Of a stretch of 47,170 nt of DNA, positions 24,564-33,714 are shown one piece after another (the first letter of the stretch is position 1; each line of letters starts with the position of its first letter). This stretch comes from Bacteroidaceae bacterium (GTDB lineage Bacteria > Bacteroidota > Bacteroidia > Bacteroidales > Bacteroidaceae), in the NCBI GenBank assembly GCA_017503065.1, contig JAFVTT010000044.1, positions 1 to 47,170 on the forward strand, written 5' to 3'. The notes beneath the pieces were generated by a model that worked only from the letters and a program-made list of their open reading frames with translations, ran no database searches and was not told where the DNA came from. Made by a program: the position numbers and the translations under genes.

Positions 24564-26378
24564 CTACTTTACAGAGGGTGTGTCACCGTATTCCAGAGAG
24601 AAGTCGTCAACATATAGGACGCTACCCTTACCCCCATGGAAGTAGTCGCCATACTTACTTGCAGAGAACACAATCAGTAGGTGAGTGGGTTTTTTGGCCA
24701 GGTCGCGGTAAACAAGCGGAATATTTACTTCTTTCCACTGGCCGTTGCTGTGTACATTCTGTTCATTGGGCAAAGAACCATAGGCGATTACGCGTGGATC
24801 TGTCTCCCAGTCGGGGAAGGTGCTCATGTCAGTGTTGTCCACAACCAATGATTCTGACAGCAGAGCGCAATACATGCCACAAACGTCAGGTTCTCCTCTG
24901 CCAGGTGCATCTGCAGGAGCAGAAGAACTGTATCCTTGGTTGCCAGACGACGCAATGTTGGCGGGAGCATACTGCATATAACCCTTCAGAGCGGTAGGAC
25001 GTGAAACATGTTCAACACCCCAGTTCAACCATGCACCGCTGGTGCCAATCAAAGCACCGAAGCTGCCGGTATAAAGGCTGGCTGCGGCAAACTTGATGAC
25101 AATGTACTTAGACTCCAGCTTGGCAGCAGAGCTACCGCCGTGTACGATTGATGTCTCCTGTGAAGTGTTACTGCCACCAAAGCTTGCAGCACCCTTGTTG
25201 CTGGTATCCCAATATGAAACCCCTTGTTCATTGGCATAAGCAACCTTGCCATCCATCCACCAGTTCTCGAAACCTCCGTTGTAAAGAGGAATCTGGGTTT
25301 CTGTTGTAAATGTAACAGGTTCGGCCAGCACTTCATTGTCACCGTTAACATAGCGCAAACGGTATTCATATGTGGTTTGGGGTGCCAAGCCCTTTAATGT
25401 AGCGCTGACATTATCATTGCCATCAACGGTCAGTTCTGAATTTGCAATTTCTTTCCAATCAGCATCGCCGTTTCTCTTCCACTGGATAGTCATGCCAGAA
25501 GCATTGAAAGCATCTGTCTTTGCTGTAATAGAACCGCTAAGCATGGCAAAATTACTCCAGGCATTGGCAGCTCGTGTGAGCAATGTAATGGCGCTCTTTG
25601 TGGGAACCTCAAATGTATATTTATAGGTGTTGGTGCTCTCGTCAACTTCCACTTTCACACCTGCACCGGTACCATCGCCGAGGTTACCGCTCTGTGCAAT
25701 CTTGAAGTTAAAGATATAATGGTCACGTGCTTTGACTTCAGTAAAACTCCGACTCATTGAGTTGCTGGTCCCTGTCTTGTTTGTTGCCTTGAGCAGGACA
25801 TCAAAATCGCCCACAGGAATGTAGCCTGATTTGGTTGTCTGGTTCATCACAAATTCCAGAGGTGCCACATTAGAAACAGACGATGTAATGGATGTAATAG
25901 CTGATTTGAAGTTTTCAGAGAAATTGTTATCATAGTTTACGGTCAGCTTTACATTAGCCAGAGTACATGTGATAGCAGCCTTTACCAGACTTTGGGGCAT
26001 AACCTGCACTGTAGTGCTGCCATGATAGAACGGAGTGTCAAAGCCGGAACCATTGCCATCCCATTTGGCAGAGTGTGCTTCTATGGTATAGATGCCGGCG
26101 TCAAGCAAGATGTTGCCTTGGAAAACATCGTCATCCCCGAAATTATCGGTGCTTTTTACTACAACACCATTACTGTTGCGTATTTCCACATGCAATGTTT
26201 TGGCATTATAGTCCGAAGGGGCTGCTGCACGAGTGTCGCTGGGGTCATTCGTTGAGGTCAGTGAAGAAATACTTAAGGAAAGATAACCCTGATTGCTGTC
26301 TATATCAAGATCCTGACTGCATGACGCAAACATAGCAGACACGCAGAGTAAAGACAGTATATAATGAAACTTTTTCAT
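24564..26378 (-). CDS. DUF4493-FN3-PCMD lipoprotein
   Basis: 604 residues from the ATG at 26378; an ATG 9 bases upstream is also in frame. Lipobox Cys20 (MFASC) and Arg50 in SDTRAAAP. Residues about 30-215 are DUF4493-like (LHVEIRNSNGVVVKST, AGIYTIEAHSA, DTPFYHGSTTVQV). Residues about 275-360 resemble fibronectin type III (IQWKRNGDADWKEIA, LAPQTTYEYRLRYV). Residues about 365-604 are a PCMD domain (NGGFENWW, VSYWDTSN, KLESKYIVIKFAAASLYTG, HLLIVFSASKYGDYFHGGKGS). It links the pilin-like fold and the PCMD fold in one chain, evidence that both work in one structure. Confidence 0.85.
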   Translation of the reverse strand: MKKFHYILSLLCVSAMFASCSQDLDIDSNQGYLSLSISSLTSTNDPSDTRAAAPSDYNAKTLHVEIRNSNGVVVKSTDNFGDDDVFQGNILLDAGIYTIEAHSAKWDGNGSGFDTPFYHGSTTVQVMPQSLVKAAITCTLANVKLTVNYDNNFSENFKSAITSITSSVSNVAPLEFVMNQTTKSGYIPVGDFDVLLKATNKTGTSNSMSRSFTEVKARDHYIFNFKIAQSGNLGDGTGAGVKVEVDESTNTYKYTFEVPTKSAITLLTRAANAWSNFAMLSGSITAKTDAFNASGMTIQWKRNGDADWKEIANSELTVDGNDNVSATLKGLAPQTTYEYRLRYVNGDNEVLAEPVTFTTETQIPLYNGGFENWWMDGKVAYANEQGVSYWDTSNKGAASFGGSNTSQETSIVHGGSSAAKLESKYIVIKFAAASLYTGSFGALIGTSGAWLNWGVEHVSRPTALKGYMQYAPANIASSGNQGYSSSAPADAPGRGEPDVCGMYCALLSESLVVDNTDMSTFPDWETDPRVIAYGSLPNEQNVHSNGQWKEVNIPLVYRDLAKKPTHLLIVFSASKYGDYFHGGKGSVLYVDDFSLEYGDTPSVK

Positions 26379-26406
26379 ATTAGTCAATAAAACAGATTTG
26401 GGTGAT

Positions 26407-27690
26407 TTATTCTACGGTCAACTTCAGTATGCCATCTTTGGTATTGCCATTCATGTCGGTGATTGTCAAGGTAAAGGTATGCTCACCTGGCAGGAATGCA
26501 AGAAGAGTAAAGAAATTGCCGATGGGGAATGTGTATTCTGTGTCGCCTTCAGCGGGAACAGCCAGAGTTTGGCCCAGGTCGCCGAACAGTCTTACCATCT
26601 CCTGATTTCCTACAACCTCTGCTCCGTTTATGAAGTCAACGCCATTGTAGTTTCCAGACAGGTCTTGAAGAGAACTGATCATGTCTTCACTTGTGGAACT
26701 CATCTTGACGCTTATGCTCTTGAGTCCGTTCTCAGAGGCGATGTAAGTATCACCTAACGAAGGGTCTGTATCCATGCCAACAGTCATGTCCTGAGGCAGG
26801 TTCAAGGTAATAGCTTCAGAATCCCCCCCCTCGCCGGGAGTGTCTTCACCGCCTTCTCCTCCTTCGTCACCGCCAGAGGTGTTGTCTTCTACTTCCATTT
26901 CAAAGTTCTCCTCGCTCTCCTCAAACTGAATGTCAGCTTTCAGTGTAATGCCGGTAATGTCACCTTCCGTACTTTCGACAGGACGGAACTCTATCTCAAT
27001 GGCATCACCACCAGAGAAGTATGGATTGTCACTGTCGTACTGCTCGCTGGCAGCCTTCTTGGTCAGCTTGTTGCTGGTAGCAATCCTATTGCCACTCTTT
27101 GTGATACCGGTAAAATTAACATTCAGTACCTCCACGTTTTCCTCAAATGCCATGTAGGTTACAGGAGGTGTCCAACCGTCTTTCTCATAGGTGTATATGA
27201 TGGCGGAAGAAGTTCCGTCGTCAATACTTACCGTCCAGCTTGTAAATGCCTGAGAGAAATCGCTGCTGAAGCTGATTTTGAAACTGCCATTTGCCATTCT
27301 GCATACGACAGTAGAAACGGTATTGATGTTGGGAAGTATTTCAAAATCATCGCGACCAGAATAATATGGTCTATCCATGATTTTATCCATTACGCCCGGA
27401 GTATGGGCAATTGCATAGTAATTGCCTACGCTCATTTTCATCTGTTCGGGTACCAGTGATGCCTTGTCAAAGGATGCGACTTCCTTGTCGCCTTCCAGAG
27501 CATATATTGCAACAGGAAAATCTGCCGTTTCAACAGCACGGGTTGCCGAAGGTTTTAGGTGGTCTACGTCTAAGGAGACGCTACCCTGTCTTGAATCTAT
27601 TGTCGGGAACTCTTCATTTACACAAGATGACATACTCATACCAACGAATGTACCCAGAAGCAATATTTTGGAAATATTCATAATATTCAT
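26407..27690 (-). CDS. DUF4493-like lipoprotein with second C-terminal domain
   Basis: 427 residues from the first of two repeated start motifs (MNIMNIS); the ATG at 27681 is as good. The lipobox Cys (MSSC, followed by VNEEFPT) and an Arg in SATRAVET fit the cluster pattern. Residues about 30-265 are DUF4493-like (AIYALEGDKEVASFDK, MSVGNYYAIAHTPG, DRPYYSGRDDFEI). An acidic Gly/Glu linker (about 270-295) is encoded over a run of eight C (26823-26830), a possible slippage site. The rest (about 297-427) is another beta domain (LNLPQDMTVGMDTDP..., PGEHTFTLTITDMNGNT). Second gene of the operon. Confidence 0.75.
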   Translation of the reverse strand: MNIMNISKILLLGTFVGMSMSSCVNEEFPTIDSRQGSVSLDVDHLKPSATRAVETADFPVAIYALEGDKEVASFDKASLVPEQMKMSVGNYYAIAHTPGVMDKIMDRPYYSGRDDFEILPNINTVSTVVCRMANGSFKISFSSDFSQAFTSWTVSIDDGTSSAIIYTYEKDGWTPPVTYMAFEENVEVLNVNFTGITKSGNRIATSNKLTKKAASEQYDSDNPYFSGGDAIEIEFRPVESTEGDITGITLKADIQFEESEENFEMEVEDNTSGGDEGGEGGEDTPGEGGDSEAITLNLPQDMTVGMDTDPSLGDTYIASENGLKSISVKMSSTSEDMISSLQDLSGNYNGVDFINGAEVVGNQEMVRLFGDLGQTLAVPAEGDTEYTFPIGNFFTLLAFLPGEHTFTLTITDMNGNTKDGILKLTVE

Positions 27691-27719
27691 AAATTAAACA
27701 GTTCTTTTGATATTTTAGG

Positions 27720-28541
27720 CTACAACCATTCAACTGGCACTTCTATGTCAACATACTTGTCGTTAGTACTCTCGTCTATAGTCACTTCTATGTCAACATT
27801 TCCTGTGCCGCTCGGATTATACGAGGTGTTGATATTCATCTTATAGGCCTTGTTGCGCGACAACTTGAATGTGCCGTTCTTGGTTGTCACTTGCTCTTTA
27901 TTGCCGTTCAGATATTCGTCTTTTGTTGTTGTGGTAATAGTAAAATTGATGCTTTCTCCGGCAGTGTCTTCTTTCAACTTCACATACCAGGGTTCCGTTT
28001 CTCCTTTCAGCCAAGCAATCGTATTCGTCCCCAATGCTTCTGTTCCTGTGAATATGACATTGTAATCGGAAAAATAGTTGTCCATGTCCGATGCAAAGGC
28101 AACAGATATTCGGCCACAAGTTGGGGTACATGTTACCATTACGCTTTCCTTCTGATTTGCCTTAATGGTTCCCTGCTCTGTACCTACAACATAAAACTCG
28201 TCGCGGGAGGCCGCAGATTCTCTGCCATAGTAGGCCTTGACGCTATAGCCTCCGATGGGCAATGTCAGTGGCATCTTGGATACTACTTCCGAATACTTGC
28301 AATTCAGTTTTTCTGTGCCGTCTTTATCTGTTACTACCACAGTATAATTGTCAACATTCTTGTAGGAAGACTCCTGTAATGCGCGGGTATTCACTATAAA
28401 ATCCGTCTTGGAATCTAGTTTAAAAGACAACTGTCCCTGAGTTCCTTCTGTCTGGTCTCCAATTTCCAGACTTTGACTACACGAGGCAAGCATTAACCCG
28501 ACGGGAAGTACTATGCCTAGCATTTTTGTCATTCTCTTCAT
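27720..28541 (-). CDS. DUF4493-like lipoprotein, first gene of cluster
   Basis: 273 residues. Lipobox Cys21 (LMLASC, then SQSLEIGDQ, similar to SQDLDIDSN at 24564) and Arg53 in VNTRALQE. Family strands: YTVVVTDKDGTEKLNCKYS, LPIGGYSVKAYYGRE, REEFYVV-like DEFYVVGTEQGTI, VMVTCTPTCGRISVAF, and the C-terminal GNVDIEVTIDESTNDKYV. It is preceded by the promoter at 28655 and a 5' UTR of about 100 bases. Being first, it may be the most abundant subunit, as major pilins often are; this is an inference. Confidence 0.8.
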   Translation of the reverse strand: MKRMTKMLGIVLPVGLMLASCSQSLEIGDQTEGTQGQLSFKLDSKTDFIVNTRALQESSYKNVDNYTVVVTDKDGTEKLNCKYSEVVSKMPLTLPIGGYSVKAYYGRESAASRDEFYVVGTEQGTIKANQKESVMVTCTPTCGRISVAFASDMDNYFSDYNVIFTGTEALGTNTIAWLKGETEPWYVKLKEDTAGESINFTITTTTKDEYLNGNKEQVTTKNGTFKLSRNKAYKMNINTSYNPSGTGNVDIEVTIDESTNDKYVDIEVPVEWL

Positions 28542-28654
28542 ACTTTATTCAATACTTAATAATAATTAATAATCTGGTTTTTATTCTAAATAGTCATTTT
28601 TGGTTATAGTTCACAACTGCTGTATATAGGCAGACTAAACCTGTATTCACGTTG

Positions 28655-28687
28655 CAAAGATACTGCTTTTTCAGTCTTGAGACTCAA
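28655..28687 (-). promoter_or_regulatory. promoter of the 18-kb lipoprotein cluster
   Basis: TATCTTTG (28662-28655, minus strand) matches the Bacteroidetes -7 element. The best -33 candidate is TTG at 28687-28685 with a 22-base spacer, slightly long, so the promoter may be weaker or regulated. No other TAnnTTTG element was seen closer to the first gene. Confidence 0.65.
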
Positions 28688-29123
28688 TATTTCGGTAAAA
28701 AATGACGGGAAACCGAAATTACCGCTATTTTTTTCGGTTTCATCGTGTGTTTGCCAGTTTTTATTTTGGCCATGTCAAATATGAAATTTCCTTTGATTTT
28801 TATTCAAGATGCCAGTTGGCAACGTCCGTCCAGATGCAGGAAATCATACTTTCATATGCGAGCAGAGTCGGGTGTGAGAGAAGAATGATAGGCGGTCGGC
28901 ACATGGCGTCTTTGGGATGTGCCGGGGTTCTCGTGATGTCTGGGGCAAATCACTATTGATGGTTCGCCGAACGATTACCGATGGTAAAGTTTACCATTAC
29001 CGATGATAAAATCGATGCATCGTGAAGGCGACGCTGAGACTTCCTGAAACCCTGGGCGCTTGCTTGGGAGACAAACAGCTTAACTGTCAGAAAACATCTT
29101 TCAGATAATATAACATATAAATG
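28688..29123. other. intergenic region between divergent operons
   Basis: No believable gene. It contains the repeat locus described at 28966-29010 and a CGATGCATCG palindrome (29013-29022). A short open frame at 28702-28959 has a composition unlike a Bacteroidales protein and is not called. Confidence 0.6.
28966..29010. repeat. ATTACCGATGGTAAA intergenic repeat, locus 2
   Basis: ATTACCGATGGTAAA and ATTACCGATGATAAA in tandem around 28974-29010, with a perfect 17-base palindrome ATGGTAAA-G-TTTACCAT at 28981-28997. Same family as the loci at 7407-7465 and 46820-46900. Confidence 0.7.
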
Positions 29124-29155
29124 TTTGTGTTATCCACAATTTATTCATACCTTTG
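29124..29155 (+). promoter_or_regulatory. promoter of the FAH-porU-porV operon
   Basis: TTTG (29124-29127), a 20-base spacer and TACCTTTG (29148-29155) match the consensus exactly. The transcription start is expected at about 29161, only some five bases before the ATG at 29166, so the mRNA may be nearly leaderless. Confidence 0.85.
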
Positions 29156-29165
29156 CGCATTAGTT

Positions 29166-29864
29166 ATGAAGATATTCGGCATAGGAATGAACTACCGCAA
29201 CCATGTGGCGGAAATGCGGGAAAAGGCCCCCGGACGTGTCTCCGGACAGGACTCGGCCTACAAGGCTCCCGTGGTATTTACAAAATGTGACAGTGCGCTG
29301 GTTACACGTGGACGACCCTTCTTTATCCCCGACTATACACAGGAATGTGAGTACGAGACCGAACTGGTTGTAAGAATCTGCCGTATGGGCCGTAGCATAA
29401 GCGAACGTTTTGCGCATCGCTATTACGATGCAGTCACAGTTGGGGTGGATTTCACGGCACGCGACCTGCAGCGTGAACTTAGGGCTGAAGGTCTGCCATG
29501 GGATCTGGCAAAGGGGTTTGACGGCAGTGCGGTAATTGGAGAATTTCGCGATTTCATCGGAAACCAGCCCCAGTCGCTGGAAGGTTCTGCCGGCAGATAC
29601 GAAGAACACAGGGTGGCGCAAATGCTGAAGAAGGGAATTGCTTTCCATCTTGACATCAACGGCAAGACTGTGCAAGAGGGCCTGAGCACGGACATGATTC
29701 ACTCTGTAGACCATTTGGTCAGTTATATCAGCCGTTTCTTCACCCTGAAGACGGGCGACCTTATTTTCACCGGTACGCCGGCAGGGGTAGGGCCTGTACA
29801 TATAGACGACCATATTGAGGGATGGCTTGACGGCGAAAAAGTCCTGGAGTTTAACGTAAAATAG
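29166..29864 (+). CDS. fumarylacetoacetate hydrolase (FAH) family protein
   Basis: 232 residues from the ATG at 29166; the frame is open 45 bases further upstream but the promoter overlaps that part. The FAH signature is clear: KIFGIGMNYRNHVAEM at the N-terminus, the metal-binding ETELVV pair of Glu, GVDFTARDLQ with the third ligand, AKGFDGSAVIG, and TLKTGDLIFTGTPAGVGPV near the C-terminus. Small single-domain members hydrolyse acylpyruvates or decarboxylate oxaloacetate; the substrate here is not known. First gene of the operon and 17 bases from porU. Confidence 0.9.
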   Translation: MKIFGIGMNYRNHVAEMREKAPGRVSGQDSAYKAPVVFTKCDSALVTRGRPFFIPDYTQECEYETELVVRICRMGRSISERFAHRYYDAVTVGVDFTARDLQRELRAEGLPWDLAKGFDGSAVIGEFRDFIGNQPQSLEGSAGRYEEHRVAQMLKKGIAFHLDINGKTVQEGLSTDMIHSVDHLVSYISRFFTLKTGDLIFTGTPAGVGPVHIDDHIEGWLDGEKVLEFNVK

Positions 29865-29881
29865 CACCTAAAGACATACTG

Positions 29882-32800
29882 ATGAAAACAAGACATGTGT
29901 TTGCTGCAATTATGGCGACGATGTATGCACTGGTTGCCTATACTCAAGAGCAGATGACCTTCTTGGACTGGGATATCCTTGTCCAAGACACACTCTGTCC
30001 TATTTACAAAGAGTCCGTGCCGCTACAAAGCGACTATAAGCAGAATACATATACAGTCTCCGTGGAATACCCCACCTGGGCACCACTCAATGCCAATGAG
30101 ACGGCAGTGGCCGAAAGGTACAACTATGCAATAACGGACTCTCTGGCAATAGACCAGTACATAAGCATCAACAGGGGTAAGGGATACATGAATTTTAGTT
30201 TTGTCCCCATAGTCCGCAGGCATGGCAAACTGCAGAAATTAGTCAGCGCAAGGATTCTGATTATTCCTGATGAGTTGCCGGCACGCAGGACTGTGTCCAG
30301 GGCACGTATGGCTTCGGAAAGATATGCAGACAAATCTGTACTGTCTTGTGGCATGTGGAAGAAGATACACATAACCAAGGACGGTATGTACAGGCTTTCA
30401 CCAGAGTTTCTTTCAAAAATGGGGTTCCAGGATCCAGCCAGGGTGCACCTCTATGGGTATGGCGGTCATCAGCAGGACGAGGTTATGGATGCAGACTCTG
30501 ATTTCGATGATCTTGAGGAGGTCCCTCTGTTCCAGGCAGACAATGGCAGTTTGCTTTTTTGGGGAAATGGCTTGTTGCACTGGAAAGGTACGGAACGCAT
30601 ATTCAATGCATACGCCACACAGACAACATATTTTCTGACCGAGGGAGAAGTGCGCCAAGACATCGCTACGGCAGAACCGTTTACTGGTACAGTATGGCAG
30701 ACCGTAACCTCAGCTTTAGGGCATGCCATCCACGAAGTTGATGATTATGCATGGTTTCGCGGCGGGCGCAACCTCGTTGAGAGCACGTTGTTTGCCGGTG
30801 CATATTCCAGAACATATACTTTACAGGGAATCCGGAGTTTGGGAAATGAAAAGTTGACAGTGGTATTCACTGGAGATGAAGTGGCCACCCCACTTACAAT
30901 TTGGGCAAATGGCGCCACGGTGGCAATGAAGAACATCTCGGCCCCAGGCAACTACATGTACTACTCCGAGGGGAAGTATATAAACATGGATGTCAAAGAA
31001 TTCAGCGCTGGCGATACATGGAAAATCACACTGGCAACCCAAGGTGCATTTGCCACAGACAGTCGAGTGCAAGGACGTTTAGACTACATCGCCCTCAACT
31101 ACACCGCCCCGTTGGAATTGCACAATGGATATGTGCGTTTTGGCGGCGGATACGAAGGGACAGATTTGGGCAACGGTACTAGTCCGCTCGTCACCAAGAA
31201 CTACAGTGGACCAACCTGCTTTGCCAAAATTGGAGGCGGCAGTGCTTCAAAGACAAAGGTTATGCGTATAGGCCACAGACGAAGTCCGGCCGTTTTGATG
31301 CCAACAGAGTTGAAGGAGGATGGATTGGCGTTCTCCACAGACGACGGTACGGCAGATTTCGTTGCCTTTGACCCTTCGTTTGATTTTCCGGAGCCTACTG
31401 CAGGTCAAAGCATTGAGAACCAGAACCTGCATGACCTGGATAGCATAGACATGGTTATAATAGTACCTGCCAGTGGCAAACTCACGCCACAGGCGCAGCG
31501 TCTTGCAGAAGCGCACGGACAGTACAGCGGTCTGAGGTGCGCAGTTGTGAGAGCGGACCATATATATAATGAGTTTTCCTCGGGCACTCCGGATGCGACG
31601 GCGTATCGCCGTTTTATGAAAATGCTTTATGACAGGGGAGTTTCAGACGGTACTGCCCCAAGATACCTCCTTCTTTTTGGCGACTGTGCCTGGGACAACA
31701 GGATGAAGTCATCAGCTTGGCGCATGCACTCTCCCAGTGATTACCTGCTCTGCTACCAAAGTGAGAACAGTTACAGCGACACCCAATCCTATTGTTGGGA
31801 AGATTACTTCGGATTGATGGACGATGGAGAGGGAAGATACCCCACACGTGATGTTTCGGATCTGGGCATAGGACGTTTTCCCGTTACGACAGAGGAACAG
31901 GCACGCATAATGGTTGACAAGACCATAGCACACCTGCAGCGAACTTATGCCGGAGAGTGGTGCAACAAGGTGTTGGTTCTGGGGGATGACGGAGACAAAA
32001 ATATACACATGGAGGATGCAAACAGGGTTGCTGACGCAATAGCCATAGATGCTCCGGATATTAACTTGACAAAAATAATGTGGGATAGTTACACCAGAGT
32101 TAATCAAGGATTATACTATTCCTACCCGGAAATTCGCTCGCTCATAGGCAAATACATGGCCGAGGGGGCAATGCTTATTAATTACACCGGACATGGAGCA
32201 ACGTACTTGATGAGTCATGAACGTGTAATTACCCTTGATGACATGAAGGCTTGGGATAGCAAGCATGCGCCCTTATGGTTTGTGGCTGCATGTGATATTA
32301 CCCCCTTTGATAGTCAGGAGGATAATCTGGGTGAAGCTGCAGTGCTAAATAGCAAGGGAGCCGCTGTCGCATTTATCGGCACGGCAAGAACCGTTTACAG
32401 CACACAGAACTACCATATAAATTCCTTCTTCTCGAACCGACTTTTCGGACACGACGAGAGTGGTAGGAGAAACTCTGTGGGAGATGCATTGAGAGAGGCA
32501 AAGGCTCTGCTTGTCAGCAACGAAGTTGATGGTTCTCAACCGCAGAACAAATTGCAGTATGCACTGTTGGGTGACCCTGCTCTGATATTCGGCAATCCCC
32601 AGACAAAGGTGATACTGGACAGTATTAATGGTGAGAGCGTTGACGGCAGCATACAACTGAAGGCAGGAAGCAGGATATGTATCAGCGGCCATATTGAAAA
32701 CGACAGGCGTGAGATTATGGAATCATTCAATGGACTTGTATTCTATCGCCTTTACGACAACAAGACAATAACTACTACAAAAGGAAACACAGGAGATGAA

Positions 32801-33688
32801 CCATTTACATACTCCGATTGGAGTAAAGAGATAACAAATGGGGCAGATAGTGTGGTTTCTGGCAGGTTCTCTTCAACTTTGATAATCCCTCGCGATATAA
32901 ATTATAGTAACGAGAAGGGCAGGATAGTGTTTTACGCCTTGAACAATGACCGCACTACTGAGGCGAACGGCAGTAGTGAGGATTTTACTGTCGGAGGGTA
33001 CAGTTCTGACATGGAGAGCGACAGTATAGGACCGGAGATTTCTGTCTATCTGAATGATAGGGAGTTCATTGACGGTGATGCAGTAGGCAGCAGACCAATC
33101 TTAATTGCTGATCTTTATGACGAGTCCGGCATACAGTTCAACGGCAATGGCATAGGCCATGATTTGCAACTTTGCATAGATGCTAAACCGGAAATGACGT
33201 ATAATCTCAATTCCTATTATTCCCAATCCATGGGCGACTACACGCGTGGTAATCTCATCTTTTCGGAAATGCCGGAATTGCAAGATGGAGCACACTGGCT
33301 CACTCTCAGGGCCTGGGACATGATGAACAACACCACTTTGAAGACTTTGAAGTTTGTTGTCGGCAAGGATTTGGAACCGGAACTGCTCTCGCTCATGCTC
33401 GAATCCGACGTGGTTTCGGGACATACCAACTTTCACATAGGCTACAACTTCCCAGGACTGGAATGTGAATTCACGCTGGAAATCTATTCTGTCAATGGTG
33501 CAGTGCAGTGGCGCCAAGCGGTTTCAACGTCAAGTAGCAATGGCATAGTCACTATTCCCTGGACCTGTAGCAATGGCGATGGAGTACCCCTGAGAGACGG
33601 TATATACATCTGCCGCGTAACAGCGTCGTATAAGGACGGAAAAAAGAGCCACAAGGAGAAGAAATTCATCCTAAGGGGCAATAAATAA
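29882..33688 (+). CDS. porU: type IX secretion system sortase PorU
   Basis: 1268 residues with a signal peptide (MKTRHVFAAIMATMYALVAYTQ). PorU removes the C-terminal sorting domain of T9SS cargo and attaches cargo to anionic lipopolysaccharide at the surface. The N-terminal region (to about residue 520) is beta-rich and includes the PorU marks MYRLSPEFLSKMGF and VHLYGYGGHQQDE. The peptidase C25 domain spans about 525-900, with ARYLLLFGDCAWDNR-type and DDYFGLMDDGEG-type strands, then His771 in NYTGHGA and Cys804 in VAACDIT. The His-Cys spacing (33) agrees with P. gingivalis PorU. The C-terminus (about 1180-1268) has a FlgD-like Ig module (GVPLRDGIYICRVTASY). Directly followed by porV, the usual partner. 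Confidence 0.93.
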   Translation: MKTRHVFAAIMATMYALVAYTQEQMTFLDWDILVQDTLCPIYKESVPLQSDYKQNTYTVSVEYPTWAPLNANETAVAERYNYAITDSLAIDQYISINRGKGYMNFSFVPIVRRHGKLQKLVSARILIIPDELPARRTVSRARMASERYADKSVLSCGMWKKIHITKDGMYRLSPEFLSKMGFQDPARVHLYGYGGHQQDEVMDADSDFDDLEEVPLFQADNGSLLFWGNGLLHWKGTERIFNAYATQTTYFLTEGEVRQDIATAEPFTGTVWQTVTSALGHAIHEVDDYAWFRGGRNLVESTLFAGAYSRTYTLQGIRSLGNEKLTVVFTGDEVATPLTIWANGATVAMKNISAPGNYMYYSEGKYINMDVKEFSAGDTWKITLATQGAFATDSRVQGRLDYIALNYTAPLELHNGYVRFGGGYEGTDLGNGTSPLVTKNYSGPTCFAKIGGGSASKTKVMRIGHRRSPAVLMPTELKEDGLAFSTDDGTADFVAFDPSFDFPEPTAGQSIENQNLHDLDSIDMVIIVPASGKLTPQAQRLAEAHGQYSGLRCAVVRADHIYNEFSSGTPDATAYRRFMKMLYDRGVSDGTAPRYLLLFGDCAWDNRMKSSAWRMHSPSDYLLCYQSENSYSDTQSYCWEDYFGLMDDGEGRYPTRDVSDLGIGRFPVTTEEQARIMVDKTIAHLQRTYAGEWCNKVLVLGDDGDKNIHMEDANRVADAIAIDAPDINLTKIMWDSYTRVNQGLYYSYPEIRSLIGKYMAEGAMLINYTGHGATYLMSHERVITLDDMKAWDSKHAPLWFVAACDITPFDSQEDNLGEAAVLNSKGAAVAFIGTARTVYSTQNYHINSFFSNRLFGHDESGRRNSVGDALREAKALLVSNEVDGSQPQNKLQYALLGDPALIFGNPQTKVILDSINGESVDGSIQLKAGSRICISGHIENDRREIMESFNGLVFYRLYDNKTITTTKGNTGDEPFTYSDWSKEITNGADSVVSGRFSSTLIIPRDINYSNEKGRIVFYALNNDRTTEANGSSEDFTVGGYSSDMESDSIGPEISVYLNDREFIDGDAVGSRPILIADLYDESGIQFNGNGIGHDLQLCIDAKPEMTYNLNSYYSQSMGDYTRGNLIFSEMPELQDGAHWLTLRAWDMMNNTTLKTLKFVVGKDLEPELLSLMLESDVVSGHTNFHIGYNFPGLECEFTLEIYSVNGAVQWRQAVSTSSSNGIVTIPWTCSNGDGVPLRDGIYICRVTASYKDGKKSHKEKKFILRGNK

Positions 33689-33714
33689 CCGTTTTTTCAG
33701 TTATAATATCACGT

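Noticed and set aside
28702..28959. Plus-strand ORF of 85 codons before the FAH operon
   Set aside because: Rich in Arg, Phe, Tyr and Cys, with no promoter or family, and overlapped by repeat-bearing intergenic sequence.
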